DNA from: Betaproteobacteria bacterium Ga0077526
GTDB lineage: Bacteria > Pseudomonadota > Gammaproteobacteria > Burkholderiales > Ga0077523
Reading direction: 5' to 3'
NCBI GenBank assembly: GCA_001464765.1
Contig: LNDV01000008.1
Span: 1 to 64,000 of the forward strand
DNA length: 64,000 bases
The translations under genes were made by a program, and so were the position numbers. Below are positions 17,095 through 27,713 of this stretch, in pieces (positions within the stretch are counted from its first letter, which is position 1; every line of letters starts with the position of its first letter). The notes below the pieces were generated by a model, which worked only from the letters and a program-made list of their open reading frames with translations, was not told where the DNA came from and ran no database searches.

Positions 17095-18468
17095 TCAGCA
17101 GGCAGCGCGGGACACCGCCTCGGCAGTGCGTTCGGCAAGCACGCGAAGCTCCGGGACGGCCGTTGCCTCCCAGTCGCGGGCGCGCAGCGCAGGTCCGACG
17201 ACGAACAGTCCCTGGACGACGTTCCCGCTCCCATCGACGACCCGGCCGTCGGCGTCGACGGCGATCCCCAGCCCGAGGTCGTCCGGGACGATGGTTCCGC
17301 TGGCGACGAGTGCCGTGATCAACGGGTCGTCGACCCTCGCGGGATTGCCCTGGGGGCCGGTGCAATTGACGACGCGGTCTGCGCGCAGGACCCTGGAACT
17401 GCCATCCCGCCCCTGCAGTGTCACCTCGACCCCGTCGCGCCCCCAGGACACGGCCGCGATCCGTCCGGCATGCAAGTCGAGCAGCCCCTGGGCGAAGAGA
17501 CCGGTGAACGACGTCGCCGCGGTATGCGCACACCGGTGCCGATGGACATCCCACAGGGTTCGAAGATGGCGCAGGAAGCGCTGCTTTTCCGCAAGAGGCA
17601 GACGCGCCCAGAGTCGGGGGGTAATCGAGCGGATCCCGCCCACGACATCCCGCCAGTCCTGTCCATGGTCCCGCTCGACCTCCTTGGCGGTCTCGCGCAG
17701 GCAACGGAGGTATCCGCGCGCGGTCGGCGGCATGGCGAGGATGCGCTCCTGCACTGGTGTCGCGCGGGACGGCAGTGTCGGCACCCGGTGGGCCAGGGGT
17801 GTCCAGCCGTGGCGCGATACGCAGTCGATGTGGCCCGCACCCCTCGCGTGAACCGACAGGGCAACATCCAGCGCAGTCAGTCCGGACCCGATCAGGAGGA
17901 CTCGCTCTCCCGGCATGACGCCGGAAAGCGCACCCGGGGCCCAGGCATCCCGCACGTAGCGCGGCTCGTCGAGCGCGGCCCCGAACCGGGCGAGGGGATC
18001 GGCGGGTGGAAAGTTGCCGGTCGCCAGGACGGCCGCGTCTGCATCGAAGTGCTTACCCGATCTCAGCGAGACGAGAAATCCCCCGTGCTGCCCTTCGCGG
18101 TGGATCGACTCCACGTCGTCGGCAAGGCATTCCGCGGTTTCGGCGCTCGCCCGCAACTCGGCGCGCAGGAGGTGCTCCAGGTAGTCGCCGTAGGTGGCTC
18201 GGGGGAGGAAGTCGCCGGCCGTCGCCGAGGGCCACCGCTGCCGGGCAAACCGCAGGAAGTGGTCCGGGTCGGAAGCAAACGCGCTCATGTTGCCGGCCGG
18301 GACGTTGAGCAGATGGGCAGGCTCCACGGCGCCGTAGGCCAGCCCCGGACCGAACCGACGTGCCCGTTCCACCACCCGGACCCGCAGCGTCGGATCGCGC
18401 CGGGCCAGAAGATGGATCGCCACCATGCTGCCGCTGAACCCGGCTCCGACGATCACCACCGTACCCAT
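17095..18468 (-). CDS. FAD/NAD(P)-binding protein
   Basis: A 457-residue flavoprotein with an N-terminal FAD-binding GAGFSG (8-13), a second nucleotide-binding LLIGSGLTALDVALS, and NCTGPQGNP near the C-terminus. This is the pattern of the NAD_binding_9-type family of uncharacterised oxidoreductases. The ATG at 18468 is preceded by AGGAGG at proper spacing; a longer frame has no such site. It is on the same strand as the polysaccharide cluster but 312 bp upstream, and divergent from waaC. Its function is unknown. Confidence 0.75.
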   Translation of the reverse strand: MGTVVIVGAGFSGSMVAIHLLARRDPTLRVRVVERARRFGPGLAYGAVEPAHLLNVPAGNMSAFASDPDHFLRFARQRWPSATAGDFLPRATYGDYLEHLLRAELRASAETAECLADDVESIHREGQHGGFLVSLRSGKHFDADAAVLATGNFPPADPLARFGAALDEPRYVRDAWAPGALSGVMPGERVLLIGSGLTALDVALSVHARGAGHIDCVSRHGWTPLAHRVPTLPSRATPVQERILAMPPTARGYLRCLRETAKEVERDHGQDWRDVVGGIRSITPRLWARLPLAEKQRFLRHLRTLWDVHRHRCAHTAATSFTGLFAQGLLDLHAGRIAAVSWGRDGVEVTLQGRDGSSRVLRADRVVNCTGPQGNPARVDDPLITALVASGTIVPDDLGLGIAVDADGRVVDGSGNVVQGLFVVGPALRARDWEATAVPELRVLAERTAEAVSRAAC

Positions 18469-18559
18469 TCCTGCCTCCTCGAGACGCAACTTGAACCCCG
18501 GCTGCCACATCGGATCGTGCGGGCGATCCGAAAGCCGCCTGCCCTTCGACGGGCAAAAC

Positions 18560-18565
18560 TATAAT
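18560..18565 (+). promoter_or_regulatory. Putative -10 box of waaC
   Basis: A perfect TATAAT lies 50 bp before the waaC start codon in the divergent region shared with the FAD gene. The -35 at 17 bp spacing is poor. Similar TATAATCsGC or GATAATCCGG strings precede uppP and valS in this window, so this may be the usual strong -10 context of the organism. Confidence 0.5.
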
Positions 18566-18614
18566 CGCCCGGTATTCAAGAACGACGACCTTCGTCGCCG
18601 CCTCCCGCTCCGAC

Positions 18615-19634
18615 TTGCCGCCCTCCTTCCTCCTGGTCAAGACCTCCTCGCTCGGGGACGTCGTGCACAACCTTCCGGTGGTCTCGGATCTGACCGCACA
18701 GTTTCCGGGCTGCACGATCGACTGGGTCGTGGAGCGCGCATTCGCCGCGATTCCCGAGTTGCATCCGAAGGTGCGCGCTGCGATACCCTGTGAGCTGCGC
18801 CGCTGGCGGCGGGAGATTTTCCAAGGCGACACCTGGCGGGCGATCTCGGCACTCAAGGCCCGCATCCGCAGCACCGAGTATGACGCGGTGCTCGACACCC
18901 AGGGGCTGCTCAAGAGCGCGCTGGTCACCCGCATGGGTCGCGGACAGCGGCATGGGCTCGACTGGAAGAGTTCACGGGAACCGCTGGCGCCCTTCTACGA
19001 CCAGGTGCACGAAGTCCCCTGGGGACGCCACGCCGTTCAGCGCAATCGCGAACTCGTGGCGAAGGCGCTCGGCTATCCGGTTCCCGCCACGCTGACCTAC
19101 GGCATCGAAGCACCGTCGATCGAGTCCGTGGCGGGCGATGCCGCGGCGCCGCGCGACCCCGAGCGCCCGTGGCTGCCGTCCACCCAGCTCCATGACTGGC
19201 TGCCGGAGCGCCCGTTCGGCGTGCTGCTCCATGCTTCCAGCGCGGAGAGCAAGCTGTGGCCGGTGCACCAGTGGAAGAAACTCATCGCCCATCTCGACGG
19301 GGAGGGCTTCACGTCCGTGCTTCCGTGGGGCAGTCCGCACGAGAAGGAGGCTGCCGACCACATCGCGGCGGGCCTGCGTGGTGCCACCGTCCCGCCCAGC
19401 ATGAATTTGCGCACGCTTGCGGCCGTGCTGGGCCGCGCCCGATTCTGTATCGGCGTCGACACGGGGCTGACGCATCTGGCGGCGGCACTCGGTCGCCCGA
19501 CCGTAGGCCTCTACGTGACAACGGACCCCGATGCGACCGGCGTGTACGCGCCAGGAATCGCGTCCAACGTGGGAACGAAGGGACATCCGCCCAGTCTGGT
19601 GGATGTGCTGTCCGCCCTGAAGAGGGTCGCGTGA
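18615..19634 (+). CDS. waaC: Lipopolysaccharide heptosyltransferase I
   Basis: A 339-residue family 9 glycosyltransferase. The N-terminus LLVKTSSLGDVVHNLP is the WaaC hallmark, and the C-terminal GVDTGLTHLAAALGRPTVGLY forms the ADP-heptose site. It adds the first heptose to Kdo2-lipid A on the cytosolic face of the inner membrane. The start is TTG; no ATG or GTG occurs in frame just upstream. Its stop overlaps the GTG of waaA (GTGA), so the Kdo and heptose transferases are co-translated. Confidence 0.92.
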   Translation: MPPSFLLVKTSSLGDVVHNLPVVSDLTAQFPGCTIDWVVERAFAAIPELHPKVRAAIPCELRRWRREIFQGDTWRAISALKARIRSTEYDAVLDTQGLLKSALVTRMGRGQRHGLDWKSSREPLAPFYDQVHEVPWGRHAVQRNRELVAKALGYPVPATLTYGIEAPSIESVAGDAAAPRDPERPWLPSTQLHDWLPERPFGVLLHASSAESKLWPVHQWKKLIAHLDGEGFTSVLPWGSPHEKEAADHIAAGLRGATVPPSMNLRTLAAVLGRARFCIGVDTGLTHLAAALGRPTVGLYVTTDPDATGVYAPGIASNVGTKGHPPSLVDVLSALKRVA

Positions 19635-20902
19635 TCCGCCTCTGGTACGCCGCCTATTCGCTGTTCCTGCATCTCCTTGTGCCGGCCGCACTTGCGCACC
19701 TCTGGTTGCGGGGACGCCGTCAGCCTGAGTACCGCGCCCACGTGGGCGAGCGTTTCGGTCGGTACGGTCCGCGCCCCTTCGGTGGACTGATCTGGATCCA
19801 CGCGGTGTCCGTCGGCGAAACGAGAGCTTCGCAGCCTCTGGTGGCCGCACTGATGCGGGAGTATCCGCAGCATCGACTCCTGTTCACCCACACGACGCCG
19901 ACGGGAAGGGAAACCGGCGAGCAGCTCTTCGGCGATCGGGTGTCTCGCGTGTATCTGCCCTACGACCTGCCGTGGGCGGTCGAGCGGTTCCTCGATACCT
20001 TCGAGCCGGAGTTCGGGCTACTGATGGAAACGGAACTGTGGCCCAACCTGGCCCGATCCGCGGCACGCCGCCGCATCGCGCTGTATCTCGTGAATGCCCG
20101 CATGTCGGAGAAATCAGCCCGCGGGTACGGCCGACTCGCGACGCTGACGCGGGAGACCCTTCGCAAGCTGACGGCCGTCGCAGCACAGACCCACTCCGAC
20201 GCGCAGCGGCTCACCCACCTCGGCGCGCGGGACGTGCTGGTCACAGGCAATCTCAAGTTCGATGTCACGCCACCGCCGGCCTCGGCCGAGACCGGGAAAG
20301 TCCTGCGGACACTGTTCGGTACCGACCGCCCGGTGTGGATGGCCGCGAGCACCCGCGAGGGAGAAGAGGCGCTCGTGCTGGACGCCCTGGAGCAGATGGA
20401 ACGGACAGCCGCCCTGCTCGTCCTGGTTCCCCGACATCCGCAGCGTTTCGAGGAAGTCGCAACGCTGCTGGCCTCGCGCGGCATTGCCTTCCAGCGGCGG
20501 TCCGCGGCGGAAGCAGTCAGGCCGGAAACCCGCGTCGTATTGGGCGATTCGATGGGTGAGTTGTTCGCGTACTACCACGCCGCGGATGTCGCCTTCATCG
20601 GCGGGAGCCTGCTGCCGCTGGGAGGACAGAATCTGATCGAGGCCTGCGCCGTGGGCGTACCCGTGCTGATCGGGCCGCACACATTCAACTTCGCGGATGC
20701 CACCCGGCTCGCCATCAAGGCGGGGGCGGCTGTCACGGTCCCAGACCCGGTACGCCTGGCGGCGGAAGTTCAGCGGCTATTGGGAGACCGGGCCTCGCGG
20801 GAAGAGATGGCCGCCGCTGGCCTGCGCTTCGCCAGCGAGCATCGCGGCGCCACCGACCGCGTCATCGCGCTGATTGCACAGACCAGGCCTCGCCCTCGGT
20901 AA
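19631..20902 (+). CDS. waaA: 3-deoxy-D-manno-octulosonic acid transferase
   Basis: A 423-residue Kdo transferase. It has an N-terminal hydrophobic anchor, IHAVSVGETRAS with the glutamate typical of WaaA catalysis, ETELWPNL, and GGSLLPLGGQNLIEACAVG in the CMP-Kdo-binding half. It transfers Kdo to the lipid IVA precursor at the inner membrane. The GTG start overlaps the waaC stop. Its 3' end overlaps the convergent fau gene by 41 bp, with no intrinsic terminator between them. Confidence 0.92.
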   Translation: MIRLWYAAYSLFLHLLVPAALAHLWLRGRRQPEYRAHVGERFGRYGPRPFGGLIWIHAVSVGETRASQPLVAALMREYPQHRLLFTHTTPTGRETGEQLFGDRVSRVYLPYDLPWAVERFLDTFEPEFGLLMETELWPNLARSAARRRIALYLVNARMSEKSARGYGRLATLTRETLRKLTAVAAQTHSDAQRLTHLGARDVLVTGNLKFDVTPPPASAETGKVLRTLFGTDRPVWMAASTREGEEALVLDALEQMERTAALLVLVPRHPQRFEEVATLLASRGIAFQRRSAAEAVRPETRVVLGDSMGELFAYYHAADVAFIGGSLLPLGGQNLIEACAVGVPVLIGPHTFNFADATRLAIKAGAAVTVPDPVRLAAEVQRLLGDRASREEMAAAGLRFASEHRGATDRVIALIAQTRPRPR

Positions 20903-21470
20903 GAATCTGGTCGACTCGCTGGTCGTGCGGCTCGACCGGCACCTCCGCCACGAGTTGCAGCGAAAACGCAGCCGCCGCGCGAAAGGCGTTGGGCAGATCC
21001 ACCAGCAGGCGATCGTAGAACCCACCGCCGTAGCCGAGACGCCCTCCCGAGCGATCGAAGGCCGCGCCCGGCACGACAACGAAATCGATGCGGTCCAGTT
21101 CGGTCAGCGTGGGGCACAACTCCGGGTCGGGCTCGGGAATCTGCCACGTGCCGGGCCGGAGATGAGCGAGGTCCGTCACACGATGGATCGCCAGACGACG
21201 GATCGCACGATCCACACGTGGCAGATAGAGCTCGCGGCCGGACTCGAGGATGTGGCGGTTGAACTGCAGCGACGACCATTCGCTGCGGAAGCTGGAGTAG
21301 CTCAGGACACAGCGAGCATTTCGCGCGCTCATGCTCTCTGCAATCCTGGCGGAGATCGCGTCGCCCGCCTGTTCCCGCCAGTCGACTGGCAGAGCATCGC
21401 GCCGGCCGAGTACGCCCGACCGGAGGTCTCGCTTGCGATCGGGCAGGGCCGCAGACGACTCCGTAGGCAC
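20862..21470 (-). CDS. fau: 5-formyltetrahydrofolate cyclo-ligase
   Basis: A 202-residue protein. The family signature VVPGAAFDRSGGRLGYGGG and the following FYDR lie at residues 132-154, and an N-terminal basic DRKRDLRSGVLGRRDAL binds ATP. It converts 5-formyl-THF to 5,10-methenyl-THF. The start is GTG, without a strong ribosome-binding site. The C-terminal 13 codons overlap the end of waaA on the opposite strand. It is 16 bp upstream of the TolC-like gene and may be read with it, since both are on the minus strand. Confidence 0.85.
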   Translation of the reverse strand: MPTESSAALPDRKRDLRSGVLGRRDALPVDWREQAGDAISARIAESMSARNARCVLSYSSFRSEWSSLQFNRHILESGRELYLPRVDRAIRRLAIHRVTDLAHLRPGTWQIPEPDPELCPTLTELDRIDFVVVPGAAFDRSGGRLGYGGGFYDRLLVDLPNAFRAAAAFSLQLVAEVPVEPHDQRVDQILTEGEAWSVQSAR

Positions 21471-21486
21471 GGCGTCGTCCCGGGGA

Positions 21487-22824
21487 TTACTTGCCTTCGG
21501 TCTGCAGCAGGCGGTTGACCGCCTCGAGGTCCTCGACGGTCAGGCGGCCGACGGCCTGCTTGAGCTTGAGCTGGGCGACGATGGTGTCGTAACGGGACTT
21601 CGCGAGATCGCGCCGAGCATTCGCGACCTGCTGCTGCGAGTTCAGCACATCCACCGACGTCCGGACGCCGACATCACGGCCGAGCTTGGTGGATTCGAGA
21701 GACACGAGAGAAGACTGCAGCGCCTGCTCGAGCGCCTTGACCTGCGCAAGGCCCGCCGTGACGCCGAGATACGACTGCTGGGTGGCGAGCACCGCGGAGC
21801 GGCGCGCCCCTTCCAGATCCTGTTCCGCCTTTGTGCGGTTTGCCGCGGCCTCGCGAACCCGGGAAGAGATTGCGCCACCCAGATAGATCGGCACGTTCAG
21901 CTGGACGCCGATCACGGCTTGGCGGACTTCGCTGCCGAAGCCGAAGGTGCTGGCGTTGGCCTTGGTGTCGTTGTAGCTGGCAACCGCATCGATCGTCGGC
22001 AGATGTCCGGCGTCCTGCTTCTTGACTTCTCGACCGGCAATCTCGACTGCGGTCTTCTGCACTTCGACCTGGAGGCTGCTCACCTGCGCCTGCTCGACCC
22101 AGGCATTCATGTCGGCCGGCTCCGGTCGGTTGAGCACGATCGGCTCCGCCGGGGCGGCCAGACCGCCCGGGTTCTTGCCGATGATGGCGGCCAGCGCCCG
22201 GTTCTTCACTTCCAGTTCGTTCAGGGCCCCGACTTCCTGGGCGGCGGACAGGTCATACCGTGCCTGGGCATCGTTGGTATCGGTGATGGTCGCGGTGCCG
22301 ACGATGAAGTTGCGCTTTGCCTGGGCGAGCTGCTCGGCGATGGCCGACTTCTGCGCGCGGATGAACGTGAGGTTGGCCTGGGCCTGCAGGATGTCGAAGT
22401 AAGCCTGGGACACGCGGACCATGAGATCCTGTGACGCGGCATTCAGCTGGATCTCCGAGATCAGTGCCTGCAGCTTGCTCTGCTCATAAGTCTCACGGTT
22501 CTGCGGGCGATACAGGGGCTGCGTGAGCTGCACCCCGAAGACCCGGGTACCGAAGTCGCGCTGGCCACCCGCGAAGGCATTGCCACCGATGAACCGCGCA
22601 TCGAGGTTCGTGTAGTTGAGGTTGGCATTCGCGGTCACCTGCGGAAGCAGCCCTGCCTTGCCCTGCGCGATCTTCTCCTGGCCCGCAAGGAACGACGCCC
22701 GGGCGGACGCGAACTGCGCATCGGACGCCACTGCCTCGCGGTAGATGGACACCAGGTCGGCGCCTGCCGCCGTCCCTGCGCCGAGGGCTGCTAACAAGGC
22801 GATCACGAGTTTGGCTTTGCGCAT
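21487..22824 (-). CDS. tolC: TolC-family outer-membrane channel
   Basis: A 445-residue protein with a cleavable signal peptide (residues 1-21, ending GTAAGA) and the two repeated halves of TolC-type channels: long helices rich in Ala, Gln and Lys, with the conserved NVPIYLGGAISSRVREA in the second half. It would form the outer-membrane tunnel of a type I secretion or efflux system. No membrane-fusion protein or pump gene is adjacent, so it may serve several systems, as E. coli TolC does. The ATG at 22824 was chosen because it opens the signal peptide. Confidence 0.88.
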   Translation of the reverse strand: MRKAKLVIALLAALGAGTAAGADLVSIYREAVASDAQFASARASFLAGQEKIAQGKAGLLPQVTANANLNYTNLDARFIGGNAFAGGQRDFGTRVFGVQLTQPLYRPQNRETYEQSKLQALISEIQLNAASQDLMVRVSQAYFDILQAQANLTFIRAQKSAIAEQLAQAKRNFIVGTATITDTNDAQARYDLSAAQEVGALNELEVKNRALAAIIGKNPGGLAAPAEPIVLNRPEPADMNAWVEQAQVSSLQVEVQKTAVEIAGREVKKQDAGHLPTIDAVASYNDTKANASTFGFGSEVRQAVIGVQLNVPIYLGGAISSRVREAAANRTKAEQDLEGARRSAVLATQQSYLGVTAGLAQVKALEQALQSSLVSLESTKLGRDVGVRTSVDVLNSQQQVANARRDLAKSRYDTIVAQLKLKQAVGRLTVEDLEAVNRLLQTEGK

Positions 22825-22867
22825 GGCGGTGTGCTCTTCCTTCAGTGTCTTACGGATACGGGTTGAC

Positions 22868-23191
22868 TCAGTAGCGGGGCATGGCCGGGTCGATTTCTCG
22901 GGCCCAGGCGTCGATACCGCCCTGCAGATTGTAGACGCGGGGAAACCCCGCGCGCTCCAGATACATTGCCACCTGATAACTGCGCATGCCGTGGTGGCAG
23001 ACCACGACCCAGTCGCGATCGGCATCGAGTTCACTCATGCGTTCGACGATCTGCGACATCGGCAGCGTAACGGACCCGGCGATGAGTGCCCGGTCCTGCT
23101 CCCAGGCCTCACGGACATCGAGCAGCGCGGGCGCAGGCCGGCCGGCATCGTTCAACCAGGAGTCGAGTTCCGCCGGAGCCAGCTGCCGCAT
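22868..23191 (-). CDS. Single-domain rhodanese-like protein
   Basis: A 107-residue rhodanese domain with the active-site loop CHHGMR (Cys65 to Arg70) and the family features LLDVREAWE and GGIDAWA. The C-x2-G-x-R loop fits sulfurtransferases of the GlpE/PspE type. Its ATG overlaps the pcm stop (TGATG), so the two are probably co-expressed. It has no signal peptide, so it is cytosolic. Its sulfur acceptor is unknown. Confidence 0.85.
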   Translation of the reverse strand: MRQLAPAELDSWLNDAGRPAPALLDVREAWEQDRALIAGSVTLPMSQIVERMSELDADRDWVVVCHHGMRSYQVAMYLERAGFPRVYNLQGGIDAWAREIDPAMPRY

Positions 23192-23844
23192 CAGAATACG
23201 AACCGACCCGGGCCTCGGGCGTGCTGCAGGGGAGCGATGCTCGTCTCGAAGAGACCTTCCGTGCGATAGACGCCGGCGGCCACGCAAGTCACCAGCTGAG
23301 CCGTCATGATCGGTGCCGACCCCACAACCGCAAGGAGTCGTCCGCCGACCGCCAGCTGACGCTGGATAGACTCGGGCAGGACGGGAACAGACCCCGTGAG
23401 CAGGATGGCGTCATAGGGCGCGTTCTTTGCCCAGCCATCGGCGCCGTCGCCGGCTTCGACCGTGACATTGGTGACGGAGAGACGTGCGAGCCGGGCCCTG
23501 GCGGCCTCGGCAAACTCGGGGATGATCTCGACGCTCACGACCTGGGAACAAAGGCGGCCGAGCAGCGCCGCCTGGAAGCCCGAGCCCGTACCGATCTCGA
23601 GGACCCGATCGCCGGGGGCGATCGCGAGTTCCTGGACGAACCGCGCTTCGAGCTTGGGAGGGAGCATGACCTGCCCGTGACCCAGGGGGATGTCCAAATC
23701 CGCGAAGGCGAGATCCCGGTACGCCGGGGGCACGAAATCCTCCCGCCGGATCGCGCCGACGGCGTCCAGGACCCGCTGGTCCAGGACGTCCCACGTGCGG
23801 ATCTGGCTCTCGATCATGTTGGCCCGGGCCAACTCAATGTCCAT
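23191..23844 (-). CDS. pcm: Protein-L-isoaspartate O-methyltransferase family protein
   Basis: A 217-residue PCMT-family protein with SAM motif I VLEIGTGSGFQAA (81-93) and the N-terminal arrangement ANMIESQIRTWDV. The usual PCMT substrate segment is present only as GHGQVMLPPK, a form common in betaproteobacterial homologues, so repair of isoaspartyl residues is likely but not certain. The ATG at 23844 gives the usual family length. The start faces the thi riboswitch region of the divergent thiD gene. Confidence 0.82.
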   Translation of the reverse strand: MDIELARANMIESQIRTWDVLDQRVLDAVGAIRREDFVPPAYRDLAFADLDIPLGHGQVMLPPKLEARFVQELAIAPGDRVLEIGTGSGFQAALLGRLCSQVVSVEIIPEFAEAARARLARLSVTNVTVEAGDGADGWAKNAPYDAILLTGSVPVLPESIQRQLAVGGRLLAVVGSAPIMTAQLVTCVAAGVYRTEGLFETSIAPLQHARGPGRFVF

Positions 23845-23962
23845 GCGTGATTCGAGCTCGATACCTGTCAACGGGCGATTATGGCACAGGAGAACCACCC
23901 GCCGGAATGACACGAGGATGCCGTTTGCAACCGTAATCGAGGTGGGGTAGCCTCCCACACAG

Positions 23963-24031
23963 ACACAGGGGTCCGCATCCGCGGTGAGACAAACCCTTTG
24001 AACCTGATCCGGGCAATGCCGGCGTAGGAAG
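23963..24031 (+). promoter_or_regulatory. TPP riboswitch (thi box)
   Basis: The conserved thi-element strings occur in order: ACAGGGGT (23965-23972), GGTGAGA (23983-23989), then CTTTGAACCTGATCCGG and CCGGCGTAGGAAG. This matches the TPP-binding aptamer fold. The element ends at the base before the thiD ATG, and its terminal AGGAAG is the only ribosome-binding site. Ligand binding should therefore hide the site and block translation directly, without a separate expression platform. Confidence 0.88.
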
Positions 24032-24871
24032 ATGTCGCAAACCGATTCCGCTTCACCCCCCATTCCGAACGTCGTTTCCATTGCAGGCGTGGACCCCTCC
24101 GGCGGCGCCGGCATCCTGGCGGACGTCAAGACGTTTTCCGCGCTCCGCGCCTATGGCTGCGGCGTCATTGCAGCATTGACGGCGCAGAACACCCGCCAGG
24201 TGACGGGCATCGAATCCGTATCACCAGCTTTCCTGCGCCTGCAGATCGACACGCTGTTCGCGGATGTCCGCATCGACGCAGTCAAGGTGGGCATGCTTGC
24301 CACCGCAGACCTCGTGCGGGTGGTCGCAGACGCCATCCGACGTCATCGTCCGGCTTTCGTCGTGGTGGATCCGGTGATGGTCGCCAAGAGCGGCGATCGG
24401 CTGCTCCGCGCCGATGCCGTCGACGCGCTTCGGGCGGAACTCCTGCCGCTGGCGACCGTTCTCACCCCCAACCTCCCCGAAGCCGGCGACCTTCTCGGCC
24501 GCGAAGTCGACGAGTCCCCCGCCGCGATGCGGGCGGCAGCGCGCGATCTCCGCGCGCTGGGCGCAAGATTCGCGCTGGTGAAAGGGGGGCACGGCAGCGG
24601 CGCCACCTTGATCGACGTACTCGACGGGGACGGCGCGACTCTCGAACTTCCCGCGCCGAGGATCAGCACCCGCAACACGCACGGAACCGGCTGCACGTTC
24701 TCCTCGGCGATCGCGGCGCTTCTGCCGCAACGCCCGACAGTCGCGCAGGCAGTGACAGAAGCGCACGCCTACGTCGCCGGTGCAATCCGGGCAGCAGACC
24801 AACTCACGGTGGGCGCGGGCCACGGCCCGCTCAACCACTTCTTCGCGCTCTGGCCCGCGGCCGGGCGCTGA
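24032..24871 (+). CDS. thiD: Hydroxymethylpyrimidine/phosphomethylpyrimidine kinase
   Basis: A 279-residue ribokinase-fold enzyme with SIAGVDPSGGAGILADVKTF at the N-terminus and the anion-hole region NTHGTGCTFSSAIAA near the C-terminus. It phosphorylates HMP and HMP-P in the pyrimidine branch of thiamine synthesis. It is the first gene behind the TPP riboswitch, with thiC 27 bp downstream, so both should be repressed by thiamine diphosphate. The position of thiD before thiC is less usual than thiC first. Confidence 0.92.
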   Translation: MSQTDSASPPIPNVVSIAGVDPSGGAGILADVKTFSALRAYGCGVIAALTAQNTRQVTGIESVSPAFLRLQIDTLFADVRIDAVKVGMLATADLVRVVADAIRRHRPAFVVVDPVMVAKSGDRLLRADAVDALRAELLPLATVLTPNLPEAGDLLGREVDESPAAMRAAARDLRALGARFALVKGGHGSGATLIDVLDGDGATLELPAPRISTRNTHGTGCTFSSAIAALLPQRPTVAQAVTEAHAYVAGAIRAADQLTVGAGHGPLNHFFALWPAAGR

Positions 24872-26770
<1,899 letters not shown>

Positions 26771-26801
26771 GCGCGAACGGGCGCCTCCGTGCCTGAGCCT
26801 G

Positions 26802-26833
26802 CCCGGACCCCGTCATTCCGGACGTGGTCCGGG
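26802..26833 (+). terminator. Inverted repeat after thiC, possible attenuator
   Basis: CCCGGACC (26802-26809) and GGTCCGGG (26826-26833) form a perfect 8-bp stem with a 16-base loop. There is no T-run, so it is not a standard intrinsic terminator. The right arm lies where the -35 of the uppP promoter would be. Confidence 0.35.
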
Positions 26834-26846
26834 TGCGATGCGCGGC

Positions 26847-26852
26847 TATAAT
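26847..26852 (+). promoter_or_regulatory. Putative -10 box of uppP
   Basis: A perfect TATAAT ends 10 bases before the uppP ATG at 26863. With a start site about 7 bases downstream of the box, the mRNA would begin only 3-5 bases before the start codon. No ribosome-binding site is visible, so the message may be nearly leaderless. Confidence 0.55.
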
Positions 26853-26862
26853 CCGCCGCGCC

Positions 26863-27687
26863 ATGGATCCCGCACTGCTGATCAAGGCCCTGATCCTCGG
26901 GATCGTGGAAGGTCTCACCGAGTTCCTTCCCATCTCGAGCACGGGCCATCTCATCATCACCGAGCAACTGCTCGGCTTCACCGGCGACAAGGCCAAGGCC
27001 TTCGCCATCTTCATTCAACTGGGCGCCATCCTGGCAGTGTGCTGGGAGTACCGGTCACGGCTCGCGGCGGCGATCGGAGGCATCGCCTCGGATCCCCGCC
27101 AGCAGCGCTTCGTGAGAAACGTGCTGATCGCCTTCGTCCCGGCCGCAGCGCTCGGCCTGCTGCTGGGGAAGCACATCAAGGCCTACCTGTTCCACCCCAT
27201 TCCGGTGGCAACGGCTTTCATCGTCGGCGGCATCATCATCCTGTGGATCGAGCGCCGTCAGTACCGGGTGCGCGTCGACGACGTCGACCGGATGGAACTG
27301 TCCGATGCGATCAAGGTGGGATGTGCACAGGCCTTCGCATTGATTCCCGGCACGTCGCGATCCGGGGCCACGATCATCGGCGGCATGCTGTTCGGGCTGT
27401 CCCGGAAGGCGGCGACGGAGTTTTCCTTTTTCCTTGCGATCCCGACCCTGACGGCAGCGGGACTCTACGACCTCTACAAGCACCGCGATGTGCTTTCCCA
27501 GGATGACCTGATTCTCTTCGCGGTGGGATTCGCCGCTGCGTTTGTCAGCGCCATCATTGCCGTGCGCGGTCTGATCCGGTACGTCGCGAACCACGACTTC
27601 ACGGTGTTCGCGTGGTACCGGATCGTCTTCGGGATCCTAGTCTTGGTGACGGACTGGACCGGCCTCATCCGTTGGGTCGCCGACTGA
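26863..27687 (+). CDS. uppP: Undecaprenyl-diphosphatase (BacA/UppP)
   Basis: A 274-residue polytopic membrane protein. The first catalytic block is [15 protein letters not shown] (residues 16-30) and the second is [13 protein letters not shown]. It dephosphorylates C55-PP to recycle the lipid carrier used for peptidoglycan and for the polysaccharide cluster in this window. I chose the ATG at 26863 over a GTG at 26824 because the homologous N-terminus begins here. No ribosome-binding site is seen. Confidence 0.94.
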   Translation: MDPALLIKALILGIVEGLTEFLPISSTGHLIITEQLLGFTGDKAKAFAIFIQLGAILAVCWEYRSRLAAAIGGIASDPRQQRFVRNVLIAFVPAAALGLLLGKHIKAYLFHPIPVATAFIVGGIIILWIERRQYRVRVDDVDRMELSDAIKVGCAQAFALIPGTSRSGATIIGGMLFGLSRKAATEFSFFLAIPTLTAAGLYDLYKHRDVLSQDDLILFAVGFAAAFVSAIIAVRGLIRYVANHDFTVFAWYRIVFGILVLVTDWTGLIRWVAD

Positions 27688-27713
27688 CTCCGCGACCGCA
27701 AGTCAGGACAGTG

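Noticed and set aside
19256..19630. N-terminal extension of waaA
   Set aside because: It is an alternate frame of waaC; the GTG at 19631 gives the normal WaaA length.
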